64,000 bases of DNA from assembly GCA_019918135.1 (NCBI GenBank), contig WBZZ01003272.1:12501-76500 (forward strand), given 5' to 3'. Shown here piece after piece: positions 40,500-55,620 of this stretch. How positions within the stretch are numbered: the first letter of the stretch is position 1; each line of letters starts with the position of its first letter. The notes below the pieces were generated by a model, which saw only the letters and a program-made list of their open reading frames with translations, made no database searches and was not told the DNA's origin. Position numbers and translations under genes: made by a program. The DNA is from Paulinella micropora. Lineage: Eukaryota > Cercozoa > Imbricatea > Euglyphida > Paulinellidae.

Positions 40500-41600
40500 A
40501 AAAGCATACGATTTTAATACGAACTTCAAGATTATATCTGGAAAGCTAAGATTTTATGCCGGATGTTTAGATTAAATCTCGGCAAACTACATAAAATCTT
40601 GTAAAACAAGATAATATTAAAACCAACATATTATACCGGAACTTTAGATACAAACTTGTAATCCGAGATATTGATCACTATTCGTGAAATAATCTTGAAT
40701 CGGGATATTATGTCAACCACGGGATAAATACTTGACGTCCAAGACATAGTATACCGGAATTTAAGATAAAAACTCGTAATCCGAGATTGTGATCTCGATT
40801 CGCGAAATAATCTTGAATCGGGATTTTGTGTTGTCAAGATATTATGTGGAACACGGGATAAATATTTGACTTCCGAGATAAAATCCCGACTGCCTTGAAA
40901 ACGCGGATTCCGAGATCGAAATCGCGTTAAACGCAATTTTATTGCGTTTAACGCGATAAAATGCAAAGGTCCGTATTTTTTACCTCGGATTTCCGATATA
41001 TTAATGCGTATAACGCAATTTTTCGGGCATTTCCGTCTTTTACTGAGGGTTTACGAGATTTTACCCCTTTCCTGGATTTTTTTTGAAGCCATAGTGCCCC
41101 GTCCCTCCCTTTTTCTCTTCCTCCTCCCTTCTCTCTCCCCCCCTCCCCCCCCCCCCCCCCCGCACCCCCCTCTCTCCCCTTCCCTAGCTTCCTCCCCGCC
41201 CCCCCTGTTCATGGCGATGGCAAAAGCCAGCAATTCAGGCTGCAAAAGCACCGGCAATGTTGGTACTGTGGTGCTACCACACAGAAAGGTAGACAGTGGC
41301 GGCGTGTGCGGGGGTCCTTGTAAGCTCAGCGTCCAAACCTGGGCTTATTGAAACCCGGCCCCTTTTAGCTCACCGTAAACTAAACTCGGCCCGTTTTAGC
41401 TCATGGATTCTTCAGTGGAGGGGGGGGGGGGGGCGCCAAGAAAGTGCGAAAAAGATTTTTTTTTTATTAAAGCTCGACGGTCTTACACTTTAGCACTGAG
41501 AATTAGGAGGGAGAGAGGGAAGGGGCAGGAGAGGGGGAAACACGATCTGTCTTTGCCCCCCATCTGAGAACGGGGAGCGGGAGAGGGGGGGGGCAGGGGT
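40500..41600. repeat. Word satellite block 5 and polypurine composite repeat
   Basis: Satellite words to about 41070, then 'ttttttttgaagccatagtg', C/G runs (C17 near 41145), and one plus-strand ATTAAAGCTCGACGG unit at about 41465 with GA-rich tails. No gene. Confidence 0.7.
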
Positions 41601-41689
41601 ATAGTACAGAGAGAGAGAGAGAGAGACAGAGAGGGAGGGAGGGAGAGATGCATTCGATTTCGCATTTTCGACGCGCAGAAACTCTTTTT

Positions 41690-41898
41690 TTTTTTCCCAT
41701 CTAAAAAAGTTAACCACTCCCTTTCCTTTTCTGGGAGATGTGCATATGCCTATCAGAGACAGAGAGAGGGAGAGGGGGGGGGGGGGGGACAGGGTATAGG
41801 GGTATGAGGGGGTATGGGAGGGGGTATAGAGGTACCGTTCCTTTTCCCTCTTCCTCGTCTTCTGATTCCACGAGTTTCTGGAGTTTCTGGCGCTACGG

Positions 41899-41943
<45 letters not shown>

Positions 41944-43120
41944 AGGGAGAGAGACAGTAGGGGTATGGGATATAGGGGTATGAGGGGTATGAGAGGGGGT
42001 ATAGGGGTATGAAGGGGTACCTTGCGCGGTGCCTTTTGTTGCTCTTGGTCGTCCTCGTCTGAGTCAGAGCCCTACAGTGCAGAGTGAGGGAGAGACGGGG
42101 GGTATTAGACGGGCGGGGGGGGGGGGGGGGGGAGGAAAAGGTACCCCTTTATACCCTTATACCCCCTCATACCCCTTTATTATATATTATGTATAGGGGT
42201 ATGAGGGTATGGGAGGGGGTATAGGGGTATAAAGGGGTACCTTTTCCTCCCCCCCCCCCCACCCCTCTCTCTCTCCCTCTCTCTGCACTGTAGTGCTCCC
42301 TCCTGTACTAGTACACCCTCTCATACCCCCTCATGCCCCTACATTACATACTACTATACACCACCCCCCCACACCCCTCCCCTCGGGGGGGGGGGGGGTA
42401 TAGGGGTATGGGATATGGGGGTATGAGGGGGTATAGGGGTATAAAGAGGTACTTGGGGTTTGGACGCGTTGCTAGTAGCTGCATACTTCGGTTCCGCCTT
42501 GCTACTGCAAAAGAACCTGTTTCAGAGCAAGGAAAGCCATGAACACTTAGAATTCATACCCCGCCTCTCATACCCCTGTCATACCCCGCCTCTCATACCA
42601 CCCCGCCTCTCATACCCCTGTCATACCCCTCTCAGAGCAAAGAAAGGCATGAACACAGATATGTAAGTAAAAATGCCATAGGTATGTAAGTAAAAATGTA
42701 AGTTACTTTCCATGGAATTCTATCTTTCCCAGCTCTGGTACTTTAGGATCCCGGCGGAACGAGTCGTCAAGCCAAAAAAACCCTTTGTCTAGTTTCACTG
42801 TTGGGTTTGCCACAGCGCTGCCGCTGTTCATTTTAACTTCGATGCCTTTTACCGAATTTCTATCGCTTTCATTTTCTCTGTCTACTACCGACTTCGGACA
42901 CTTGCCCCAGAACGCAGCAGCATCACCAGAGGGCCTTGCCCCTTCTCCCACCAAAAAGCATCTTTTACAAGACCAGATTTCTCTTGTGCCTGTACCACCT
43001 TGAAATCTGCCACGCTCATTTTCTTCTCAAGCTCAGGATCGTTCAACGGGTCCATGCTAACAAGACACCTTCTTGCCCCACCATTTCCGGCACCCTCTCG
43101 TCAAGCTGCACAGTATCAAA
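41690..43120 (-). CDS. Gene C: multi-exon gene with minisatellite introns, partly frame-broken
   Basis: Minus-strand exons with clean GT-AG junctions: 43110 to about 42714 (SMDPLNDPELEKKMSVADF, then after a one-base shift AAFWGKCPKSVVDRENES), 42504-42453 (SKAEPKYAATSNASKPQ), 42071-42021 (GSDSDEDDQEQQKAPRK), 41892-41836 (RQKLQKLVESEDEEEGKGT) and from 41738 (AYAHLPEKEREWLTFLDGKK). The introns hold CATACCCC or GTACCCCT minisatellite and CT tracts. The exons are short, acidic or Lys/Ala-rich like those of gene B, which suggests related genes. The 3' end runs into repeats near 41600. Function unknown. Confidence 0.45.
42117..42262. repeat. Long palindrome within minisatellite
   Basis: GGAGGAAAAGGTACCCCTTTA on the left is matched by its reverse complement on the right, with a TA-rich centre near 42185. 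The arms are about 65 bp and flanked by a G15 run and a C13 run. It could form a hairpin or cruciform. Confidence 0.65.
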
Positions 43121-43209
43121 CACATACAGGGTATAAGAGAGAGGCGGGGTATGAGAGGGGTATGACAGGGGTATGAGAGGGGTATGGGGTATGAGCGGGG
43201 TATAAGTGT

Positions 43210-43593
43210 ATGACGGGGGTACAAGGGTCTAGTAGGATAGCACTTAGTTCAAATGACGCGGAAATTTACGCAGCTGCTGAATGCATAAGAGAAAGACTAG
43301 CAATAGGCCATGTCAGACAGGAACTCGGAATTCCGCAAAAAGGCGCAGTAGAAATTTTCGAGGATAATTCGCAAAAAATTCTCGCGGGTGAAAGAGGATT
43401 ATCCGGACCCCGCACCAAACATTTGCCTCTCGAATTACACTTCATTCATCACCAGAGAGATGGAGAGATAAAGTTTATAAAGGTAGGGACTAAAAAGCAG
43501 ATAGGAGATTTACTCACTAAACCGTTACCGCGCGAGCAGTTTACTTATTTGCTCAACAAATTTACGGTTATCATTCCGGGAGAACCGGAATGA
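43210..43593 (+). pseudogene. Ty1/copia RNase H fragment
   Basis: The frame reads SSNDAEIYAAAECIRERLA, EIFEDNSQKILAGERG, GPRTKHLPLELHFIHHQRDG and IGDLLTKPLPREQF. These are the S-S-T-E-A-E, D-N-Q-S, T-K-H-I-D-x2-H-F and D-x-L-T-K-P-L blocks of copia RNase H. The frame ends at TGA 43593. Upstream pol is missing; the fragment abuts minisatellite at about 43215. Confidence 0.85.
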
Positions 43594-43693
43594 CTACGGG
43601 TGTTTCACCTATGTTTTGTGCTTTGTTCTCGTTTTGTGTGAGTTGTTAGTATTGTCGATGCCGGACTGGAAGCCGTGAAATCTTCGATCGATG

Positions 43694-43930
43694 TCGTGGC
43701 TGGACTCAGTACCCTGGGATCGGGTCATGGACCAGTATACGGAATGGGGAATTAACCGAGCGGAGTTTCTGAGGCTAAAACATGGACGATACCCGAGACA
43801 GGAAATAGAACAGCTTCGGGAGCTCGAGGAAAATCAGGATGACGATACAGAACAGGAAGAATGGGAAATCGATGAGGGCGCAACGGAAGACGGATATGCG
43901 CACAATGGCAATGAGCTACGCGGAGATTAA
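43694..43930 (+). CDS. Small acidic ORF, unknown
   Basis: 78 residues from the ATG at 43694 (MSWLDSVPWDRVMDQYTEWG), ending in an Asp/Glu-rich stretch. It lies 100 bp after the copia RNase H and could be part of that element's 3' region or an exon of gene B. No family. Confidence 0.35.
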   Translation, partial: SWLDSVPWDRVMDQYTEWGINRAEFLRLKHGRYPRQEIEQLRELEENQDDDTEQEEWEIDEGATEDGYAHNGNELRGD

Positions 43931-44790
43931 GTATGTTACGGTAATATTAACGTTGTCTATGAACAACACAGCAAAAGAAAAGAAATGATAGAGAAATTGA
44001 CCTGGGCGCTTGACGAACAGTTGAAGTGGCGCCCCTTTCACGTTGTCGTGCTCCCCGTGCCACTCCTTGTGGGCGTCCCCCATGTCTTGATTTCCGCAGT
44101 CGGAAGCGCTCCCGGCTCTAGCTTCTTGATTCGGTATGCCAACGGCTTGTTGTAGTGCTTGATGTGTTTGTTCATGCAGGGACTGTAATGAGTTTGCCAG
44201 TCGTAGTTGCACCCGAGGATCAACAGCACGTAGTGATCTCGCTTGGTTTTGAAGGCCAACATGGCCTTGAAGAGAGCTTGGGCGATGTTGGTAACGAAGA
44301 ACGAGCTTTTCAAACCAATGTCCATCACCCTGAAGTCTTGGTCGTCGCCGTCGTGACCGTGCTCTGGAGGCTTTCGATGAGTCTGGACTTCTCCCCTGAC
44401 ATCTCTGTCAACAACATCAGAGGCAAAGCCAATTTCAAGCATGGCCCACGCTGTGTTGTCGCCTGCTCCATCCTATTCCAAATACAGCTTCCATGATGCC
44501 ATAGTGCGTCGATCCTACAGCTCCAAATGCAGAATCGAAGCCAGCATAGTGATATTGCTGTTCACGTTATGCTCCACTGCGCCTTCGAGATACGCAAAAA
44601 CGAAATGAGTGTCGGTCGTGTAACAGGTAGTCATGCCAAGACATAGCCTGAAGACCATTTTCCCCTTGAAGTCTTTTGCTCTGCGGCGGCAAGAAGGAAC
44701 TTTGAAGGGAGGTTTCATGTCCGTTGAAATCACAGTGGAATGTTGGTCGACAGGGGCACCCTTCTTTCGAAATCATGCTGGCTACCCGGG
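43931..44790 (-). pseudogene. Degenerate transposase-like gene (DUF7869-like)
   Basis: Open segments on the minus strand read STDMKPPFKVPSCRRRAKDF, TTDTHFVFAYLEGAVEHNVN, then DGAGDNTAWAMLEIGFASDV and THRKPPEHGHDGDDQDFRVM. The pairing of an early D(G/N) block with a later G-H-x2-x-D-x-D block is that of DUF7869-type RNase H-fold domains found in transposon-derived eukaryotic proteins (by eye). Frame changes occur near 44480 and at a G5 tract near 44080, after which GDAHKEWHGEHDNVKGAPLQ continues. A 45-nt GT-AG intron (about 43970-44014) is plausible. Non-functional as it stands. Confidence 0.45.
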
Positions 44791-44853
44791 CTTCTCGATG
44801 CAACTTGTTTACATTTTTTTTGTTACTTTCTTGACTCCCCCCCTGCCCCCCAG

Positions 44854-48523
<3,670 letters not shown>

Positions 48524-48539
48524 CAGTAATACTCTAAGT

Positions 48540-50040
48540 CCCTGCCGCCATTTTCTCTGTGTCCCTCATACCCCTCATTTTCTCTCTATACCCCTCATTT
48601 TTTCTATGTCCCTCATACGCTCATTTTCTCTCTAAGTCCCTCATACCCCTCATTTTCTCTATATATATATGTCCCTCATACCCCTCATTTTCTCTATGTT
48701 CCTCATACTCTTTATTTTCTCTCTCTCCCTCATACCTCTCAATTTCTCTCTATGTCCCTCATACCCCTCATTTTGTCTATGTCCCTCATACCCTTTATTT
48801 TCTCTATGTCCCTCATACCCCTCAATTTCTCTCTATGTCCCTCATACCCCTCAATTTCTCTCTATGTCGCTCATACCCCTCATTTTCTCTCTATGTCCCT
48901 CATACCCCTCATTTTCTCTCTGTGTCCGTCATACCCCTCATTTTCTCTATGTCCCTCATACCCCTCATTTTCTCTATGTCTACCCCTCATTTTCTCTCTA
49001 TGTCCCTCATACCACTCACTTTCTCTCTATGTCCCTCATACCCCCCTCATTTTCTCTCTATGTCCCTCATACCCCTCATTTTCTCTCTATGTCCCTCATA
49101 CCCCCCTCATTTTCTCTCTATGTCCCTCATACCCCCCTCATTTTCTCTCTATGTCCCTCATACCCCTCATTTTCTCTCTAAGTCCCTCATACCCCTCATT
49201 TTCTCTCTATGTTCCTCATACCCCTCATTTTCTCTGTGTCTTTCAAACCCCTCATTTTCTCTGTGTCTTTCATACCCCTCAAATTTTCTCTATGTCCCTC
49301 ATACCCCTCAAATTTTCTCTATGTCCCTCATGCCCCTCATTTTCTCTATGTCCCTCATACCCCTCATTTTCTCTATGTCCCTCATACCCCTCATTTTCTC
49401 TATGTCCCTCATACCCCTCATTTTCTCTCTGTTACTCACTGTTTTAATAAAATACTTGCCACTTTTAGAGCTTAAAAAAAATTCAATCTCGATATCAAAT
49501 TAATAATTGTAATTGATCCGGCAGTGGGACCATGTTGCGTATCTTATTAATAAATAAATCTGATACCCCTGCTAATAAATATTCTCCAAGTCCCTCATAC
49601 CCCATCTGATACCCCGGCTAATAAATTTTCTCTAAGTTCCTCATACCCCATCTGATACCCCTGCTAATAAATTTTCTCGAAGTCCTTCATACCCCATCTG
49701 ATATCGATACCCATGCTAATAAATTTTCTCCAAGTCCCTCATACCCCATCTGATACCCCGGCTAATAAATTTTTTCCAAGTTCCTCATACCCCATCTGGG
49801 GGTTTCATACCCCATCTCGCACCTCATGCTATCTAATAAATTTTCTTCCAAGTCCCTGAGGGGTATCATACCCCCCCCCCCCCCTAATAAATTTTCTCCA
49901 AGTCCCTGAGCGGTATGAGGTCGATACCCTCATACCCCTGATACCCCCCCCCCCCCATACCCATGAGGGTATAATACCCCTTCTCTCTCTCATACCCCTC
50001 ATACCCCAGGAGTATCATACCGGGTATCATACCCGGGTAT
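48540..50040. repeat. Minisatellites TCCCTCATACCCCTCATTTTCTCTATG and relatives
   Basis: About 30 units of 24-30 bp at 48555-49440, then a related unit with 'ataaattttctccaagtccc' at 49560-49920, then CATACCCC-rich sequence. The long Pro/Ser/Phe ORFs are repeat shadows. Confidence 0.9.
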
Positions 50041-52620
50041 GGAGGGGTATCGTTTGGCTGTGGACACGTGTTTTTCGTGGAACTGCCACGACCCGCATTA
50101 AGTATAAGTCTGAGAGAGTGTCGTCAGCAACATGTTGTTCTGCTGGTCTCATCAGATAAAAAGCGTCTTTCATCCATGCGATGGTTGCTATTGCGTCACC
50201 TTCCTTCCATCGCTCATGGACGATCTCGACGTTGCCCGCATTTGGGTCGGTGTCGATCTCCTCATCCTCCTGGTGGACATCCTTTGATCTCATCGACCTC
50301 ATCGCCTTCCTCGGTTGGTCGTTGATAAGATCGTTTCGCGCTCTCCTTAGCTGCGCCTCTGTGATCTTCTCCTTCTTTCCGCTGTGCTCACATGGAGACT
50401 TAGACTGAGTCCCCACCGCGCTTATGCGATCAGTCTTCTCCTTACTGTCAACTTCACTCTCCTCCTTCTCAGCTATCGGTGCCCGATAAGCATCTTCTTG
50501 ATCTATGCAAGCCTCCTTGTGGATGGGCGGCACCTCTTTGAAATCATCTCTCATCCGTTTTAACGCCTCCTCAACGGATTCATCTTCCAGTAAGAAGGGA
50601 TCATACTTAATCAGCCTTCGTACATTCACAATTTGCATCTTCCCTCTACCCCTGATCTTGTAGTTCAGAGGTCCCGTCTGTTCCATAATCTGATGAGGTC
50701 CTTTCCAATGAGTGAACAGCTTAGAGCTGACTCCCTTCGGGACCTGAGGATGGTACAATAGTACAATATCCCCGACCTGGAATTTGATCTGATCCAAGTG
50801 CGCTTGTCGCACCCCTTCAGCATCCGTCTTTCGGCGCTCCGCCTCTCTATGCGCCCTGACTATTTGCTTCGCCTCCATCTTCACTCTAAGTCTCATCCCA
50901 AACAACTCATCCGCATCCGCCCAAGTGTCTTTTGGGTGAAGGAGCGAAGTCGGGATATCAGGCTCACGCCCATATACTAGCTGATATGGCGAGATTGAGC
51001 TCTTTGAGCCTCCTAACGCCGTAGAGGGTAGACAGTTCATTGCAAACGCAAATGATGGCGCTGCCTCGACCCATGCTCTTTGATTCTCCTTTTTCGTGCA
51101 ATACATCTTTAGCGAGGCCTTGAGGGATCTGTGTACCCGCTCGATTTTACCGTTGCTCGCGGGTTATAGGCAGTAATATATTGCAATTTCATCCCGTAAT
51201 ACTTAGAAAGTTTGTCGATGACCTCGTTATTAAAGTCCGAGCCTCGATCAGAACATATCTTTCTTGGTACTCCGATCCGTGAGATGATCCTATCGATCAG
51301 GGCCTCGGCCGTCGTCTTGCCGGTAACGTCTTGGACAGGGACGATCCACACATAATTGGTGGCTCTGTCAATAGCCGTAAGGAGGTATTTGTAACCTTCC
51401 TTCGATTCTGGGAAAGGTCCCACATGATCAATGTGTATAAACTCAAACATCCCCGCATGAAGAGGAATTCGCCGATCAGGCCAAAATTTGCCTTCAGCGG
51501 TGTTTTGTTTATCTTGCACGGGATGCATGCATCCACCGCCTGATCTATCTCCTTCTTTATCTTCTTCCACCAGAATCGCCTCGCTACGAACATGTGAGTT
51601 CGTTGTCGACCCGGATGCGCCAAAAGTGGGCAAGTGTGGGCTGCGACAAATATAAATCGTCTCAGACTCTCCGGTACCCAAAGGGTCCATTTGTCCGGCT
51701 GTGACGCATAGAGACCGTGAAGGCCCTTGTACCACAGTAGACCATCTCTCCATCCCATCTCCTTCATTTGATCTTTGATCGCTTTCGTCATCTTTAGCTC
51801 ATCCGGGTTCTGATACAACTGTATGAGTTCCTTAAACTCCGGATCTTGAGCCTGTTGTTGCCTCCATGCGGTAGGCGAGGCTATATGGATAGTACCATCT
51901 TCTAGCCTTACCCCGATCCTCTCCGGGTCATCGTCTAGGTCACTTCTCCGCTCTTGAGGAGGCTCCGCATGAACTTCCTGCGTCTCCTCTTCTTCCTTCA
52001 TGTTCGCCTTCGCATTCTCATATACCTCATAGGACCACTCAGCGACCTCCTGGGTATGTAGCTCACAACATATCCCGTGATCCGGGTCTTGTGGACTGTA
52101 CCGTAGACCCGTGCGGTCATATCGGACTCCACTCGCCATCTCCATCGTCTCAATGTGGCTGACCTCATACACCTTGTCAGTGGACAAGTCTTCCATATCC
52201 ACCGTGGACACCAACGCCGATACTTCTGAGTTAAACTCTAGCCTAGAGAGGCTATCAGCGACCGCATTTCGCTTCCCCGGTAGATGGACCATTGTAAAAT
52301 CAAAACAAGACAAGAACGCTTGCCACCGCGCTAGCCGTCCCGTCTGTTCATGATTCATCAACCATAACAGGTTATGATGATCAGTTCTAACAATAAATTG
52401 AGGTCCTCCCCACAAATACTCTCTGAGCCTCTTGAGGGCCCATACCACCGCCAACGCCTCTCTTTGCCTTGTGCAATAGTTTCTCTCCGCCGCACACAAT
52501 ATTCTACTAATAAACATGATTGGGCGTAATTTCTTTTCCTCATCTTCCTGCTGTAATACAGCCCCAATCGCAAACTTAGATGCATCTGTATCGACTACGA
52601 ATTGTTTCGTGAAGTCGGCA
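50027..52620 (-). pseudogene. Ty3/gypsy RNase H and integrase remnant
   Basis: In order on the minus strand: VVDTDASKFAIGAVLQ and TDHHNLLWLMN with GKRNAVADSLSRLE (RNase H); AHPGRQRTHMFVARRFWWKK with CIPCK (HHCC integrase zinc site); IHIDHVGPFPESKEGYKYLL and CSDRGSDFNNEVIDKL (first two catalytic D); then GKIERVHRSLK for the catalytic E in a shifted frame near 51150. A C-terminal IRGRGKMQIVNVRRLIKYDP ends it. At least three frameshifts (about 52610, 51460, 51150) break it. It is a dead copy. Confidence 0.85.
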
Positions 52621-53041
52621 TCGTTAACACCAGTCCTCCATCCTTCGGGTCTTTGTAAATAAGATCTTTGAGCGTATGAAACGCTTGCAAAGCCTCTTCA
52701 TCCCACTTCTCAAAGTCTTCAAAATCAATCATTCTCTCCAACTTAGCACGTGTTGCACCCCAATCGGGTATGAAATGGCTATAGTATTGCGCCATCGCAA
52801 GGAATGAGTGCAATTCAGTGCGGTTCTTCGGTATCGGTCGATTCATAATTATTGTATAACACAAAGCATCGGGCCTGTGTATATTTGCTGCGAGAACAAA
52901 AACTTTGCGTTCCAAATTTTGGAGTCTTGTCTCCAAGTCTTTCATCTCCTCCTTCTTCTCCTCTTGTTTCCCCTCACTAACGTTTTTATTATTCAGCGGT
53001 ATCGGTGCGTTTATTATGTCAGTGATATTGACTTGTAGCAC
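52621..53041 (-). pseudogene. Gypsy RT thumb/connection fragment after a coiled coil
   Basis: RPIPKNRTELHSFLAMAQYY and KWDEEALQAFHTLKDLIYKD match the end of gypsy RT. Directly upstream is only a Glu/Lys coiled coil (KDLETRLQNLERKVFVLAAN). No palm (x-x-D-D) and no protease DSG can be found, so the RT core has been deleted. Confidence 0.7.
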
Positions 53042-53372
53042 TTGAGTGCACTTATTGTCTTTTTTTCTCGCCGCCTGCCGTGATCGTTGACATTGAGTCT
53101 GTTCGTAATTGTTTGCTTGGCCGAGGCGATACGCCTGCCATTGGCCTCCTCGCCTCCACCGCTAGTTTCGCCTTCCTATTTGCATCAGTTATCATTGGTA
53201 ATCGTGATGTGTGAACGGGTAGACTACCTTGGGGCTGCAGCCTCTGTGTACCCACATCTTTGCTCTCACATAGAGGAAGTGTTGGCCCAGTCTGCACAAC
53301 AGCATTAGAAAACACTGTGACTTTAGGGTTAAACTTCGCAGTTTTCTCCTTCCCCTCTCCTTCCCCCTCCTG
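53042..53372. other. Between pol and gag remnants
   Basis: A minus-strand ORF of 87 residues (53315-53052) has no motif. It may be pol linker sequence. Confidence 0.3.
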
Positions 53373-55080
53373 TCATTCCACCACCTCGAATCGATTACCT
53401 TGAGTAGCGTCCGGGTAGGATGACGGATCGGTGTCCGAGGCAGTGTTATAAGCCTGACCTCGACCGAAGTTTGGGTTGGAGCTTGCCCATGAGCCTCCTA
53501 GTCCTCTAGGTGGGGGGGCTGGAGCCCGAAAAGCTCTTCCTCCATGAGGATTAAATCCCCGACCTCCTCTGCCTCTAGTATAAGGGGTTCCCTGCCACCT
53601 CGAGGCTCCTCTCCATGCTCCCGCTCCTCGTCCTGCTCCTCCTCCTCCTCGTCCTCTTTGAGAGGCTTCTTTGTTCTTTTGTCTCTCCCTTTCCTCCTTC
53701 TTCTTCTCCTTCCTCTTCATGTAGGCAATAATTGCCTCTCGTAACTCGCCGTCATCACACTGATTGGCATACCAGCCTTCGTTCGTAGAGGCAGTCTGAA
53801 GCAGCCGGAAAAGGCCCAGTTCATTGCCTTCCGTCTTACTTAGAAAGTTAGCCCTTGCTACTGGGTTCTGCCTGTCATGATTGAAAGAGCATTCTCTGTG
53901 CTCCATCTCTGCCTTACACGGCAAGCCCGCGAACCACCTCCAGCAGACCTTAAGGTCTGGCTCTCTCTGTCTCTTCCAACCGGCAACTCTGCTTGTGTAC
54001 GTGGCTTGCGCACCAACAGGTACACCGCCTGCCTGTGCCATGTGTGCCTCCGTGACTGTGTCCAAGTGAAAACATGCACTCATAACTTCTTGGAACAGTG
54101 CTGCCGGAGCAACGTTTCGAACCGTAGCTTCGAACACGTGTGTCTCGAGGAAGTTCTTGGACTTCACTGTACTAAACGTCGGGCATTGTTGTATGAGTTG
54201 AGTAAGTTTGCTTGGGTGCACTGAGTGCAATGCCAAAAAAAAAAATAGAGAATGATCGGCTTGCGGCCATAGAATAACCCATAGGAGGAAACTACCTCCG
54301 TAAGGGTCGCCGCCAAGCTAACAGCACTCCTCAAACTCATCGCCAATGTCTCAAAGATTTCAAATCCTATTAGAGTACCAGTGCAGAGATGCTGGTATCC
54401 ATGAGATTGAAAATATGAAATGAGTGTGGCCACCGCCAGTTCACACTGAGCGTCTAGGCCTGTTGCATTGTTTCTCTTAAACTCCTCCTTCTTTCTCAAA
54501 ACCTTGTACTGTGTTAGATCGAATCCTTCCGAGACTAAAGATTGATCAAAAACAGTAACACGAGCCTCATATTCCTGAGTTTCGTCACAAGGAAAAGCCT
54601 TCATGCAGGCATTGATCTCTTTGAGCTTGCTCAGAAGCGAAGCATCAGAGTCTTTGTCTGAGCTCGTCTTGGCGTAGAGCATGAGACTTGCCACTCCTCC
54701 TTTCTCCCCCTTGAAGGCATTTATGATGTTTTGTCTGTCCTTCTTCTCCGTGTTTCTGACCACCACCGTAGTTGAGCCCGGGGGTGTAGGGGCTGTTGGG
54801 GCAGGAGCTGGTGGGGCAAAATATGCCGGAGGGGGTGCCCTTGCACTACTCACTGTTGCTTTCATTCTTTCCAGTCTCATCTTCTTCTCGAACTCCTCAT
54901 TTTCTTTCGCCTTCTCCTTCTCAGATATGACCAGCTTTTGAGCATGAGTGATAAAGGCCGCCAACTCAGAAGCAGATCAGAAAAAATTATATTTCTCCAC
55001 ATATTGTTCGACACCTGCTCTATTGGCGACCGGTGGTGAAGAGAGAGAAGTTGTGGTAGAAGGGATGTCTATATCCCACT
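53373..55080 (-). pseudogene. Gag-like protein with CCCH finger and RGG tail, frameshifted
   Basis: Open from about 55080 (STTTSLSSPPVANRAGVEQY) with an in-frame TGA near 54980, then MAAFITHAQKLVISEKEKAK and a Pro-rich and helical region to about 54240. There the frame shifts at a T11 run (A-run 54234-54244 on plus) into ALHSVHPSKLTQLIQQCPTF. The latter part has CWRWFAGLPCKAEMEHRECS-F-N-H, a CCCH zinc finger, then an Arg/Gly-rich tail (RGRGGGGAGRGAGAWRGA). It is probably the nucleocapsid part of the same element as the downstream pol. Confidence 0.6.
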
Positions 55081-55084
55081 ATCA

Positions 55085-55620
55085 AACACAGCGCAGCTCC
55101 TCGGCAAACTGGTCTCCAATCAAGAAGAGAGAAAGAAGGTGCAGCATATCAAGTTTGGGGATTCACATACCCACCTTGAACTACTCGATGCTATCTTTGG
55201 GGTGTATACCCAAGCTCTGATTTGGGAACGTTCGTACGGCCCACGGTGTGAGGGCTACCTCCAGTACGCAAACCCAAGGGCAAGGGCCAGACTCCTCGCG
55301 ACTAGTCAGGAGGCAGTCGATGTAGCAAAAATGAAGACCATTCTAGGTTCGAAAAACTTGAATGGCGTATTCCAATTTTTTACGACGGAAATGAAGGCTT
55401 TGGAGGAGGGGAAGAATGAGATGGAGAAAAACATTAAGGCAGCAGGAGAAACTCATCCTGTGGTTGATGAGTTAGATAAGACCGACAGGATACTGACCAA
55501 GCTCAGACTGTTGGTGGGTGCGTTACTGTACGAGGAGGCGTGGAAGAGATGGATTCCTACCAAGGATCACTCTGTCCTTAAAACAACCACTCTCTTAAAT
55601 CATGAGGGATCCACACATAA
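55085..55620 (+). pseudogene. Gag-like segment in inverted orientation
   Basis: A plus-strand frame (NTAQLLGKLVSNQEERKKVQ ... TKDHSVLKTTTLLNHEGS) of about 175 residues lies between two minus-strand gag-like stretches: 55880-55620 (MIDLINIEGEEITEEEQQWV) and 55080 onward. Its flanks read in the other direction, so it looks like a 540-bp internal inversion of one gag. Confidence 0.45.

Noticed and set aside
48559-49503. A 314-residue Pro/Ser/Phe ORF
   Set aside because: It is a shadow of a minisatellite of about 27 bp. All three frames are open because the unit has no stop, and there is no start context or flanking coding sequence.
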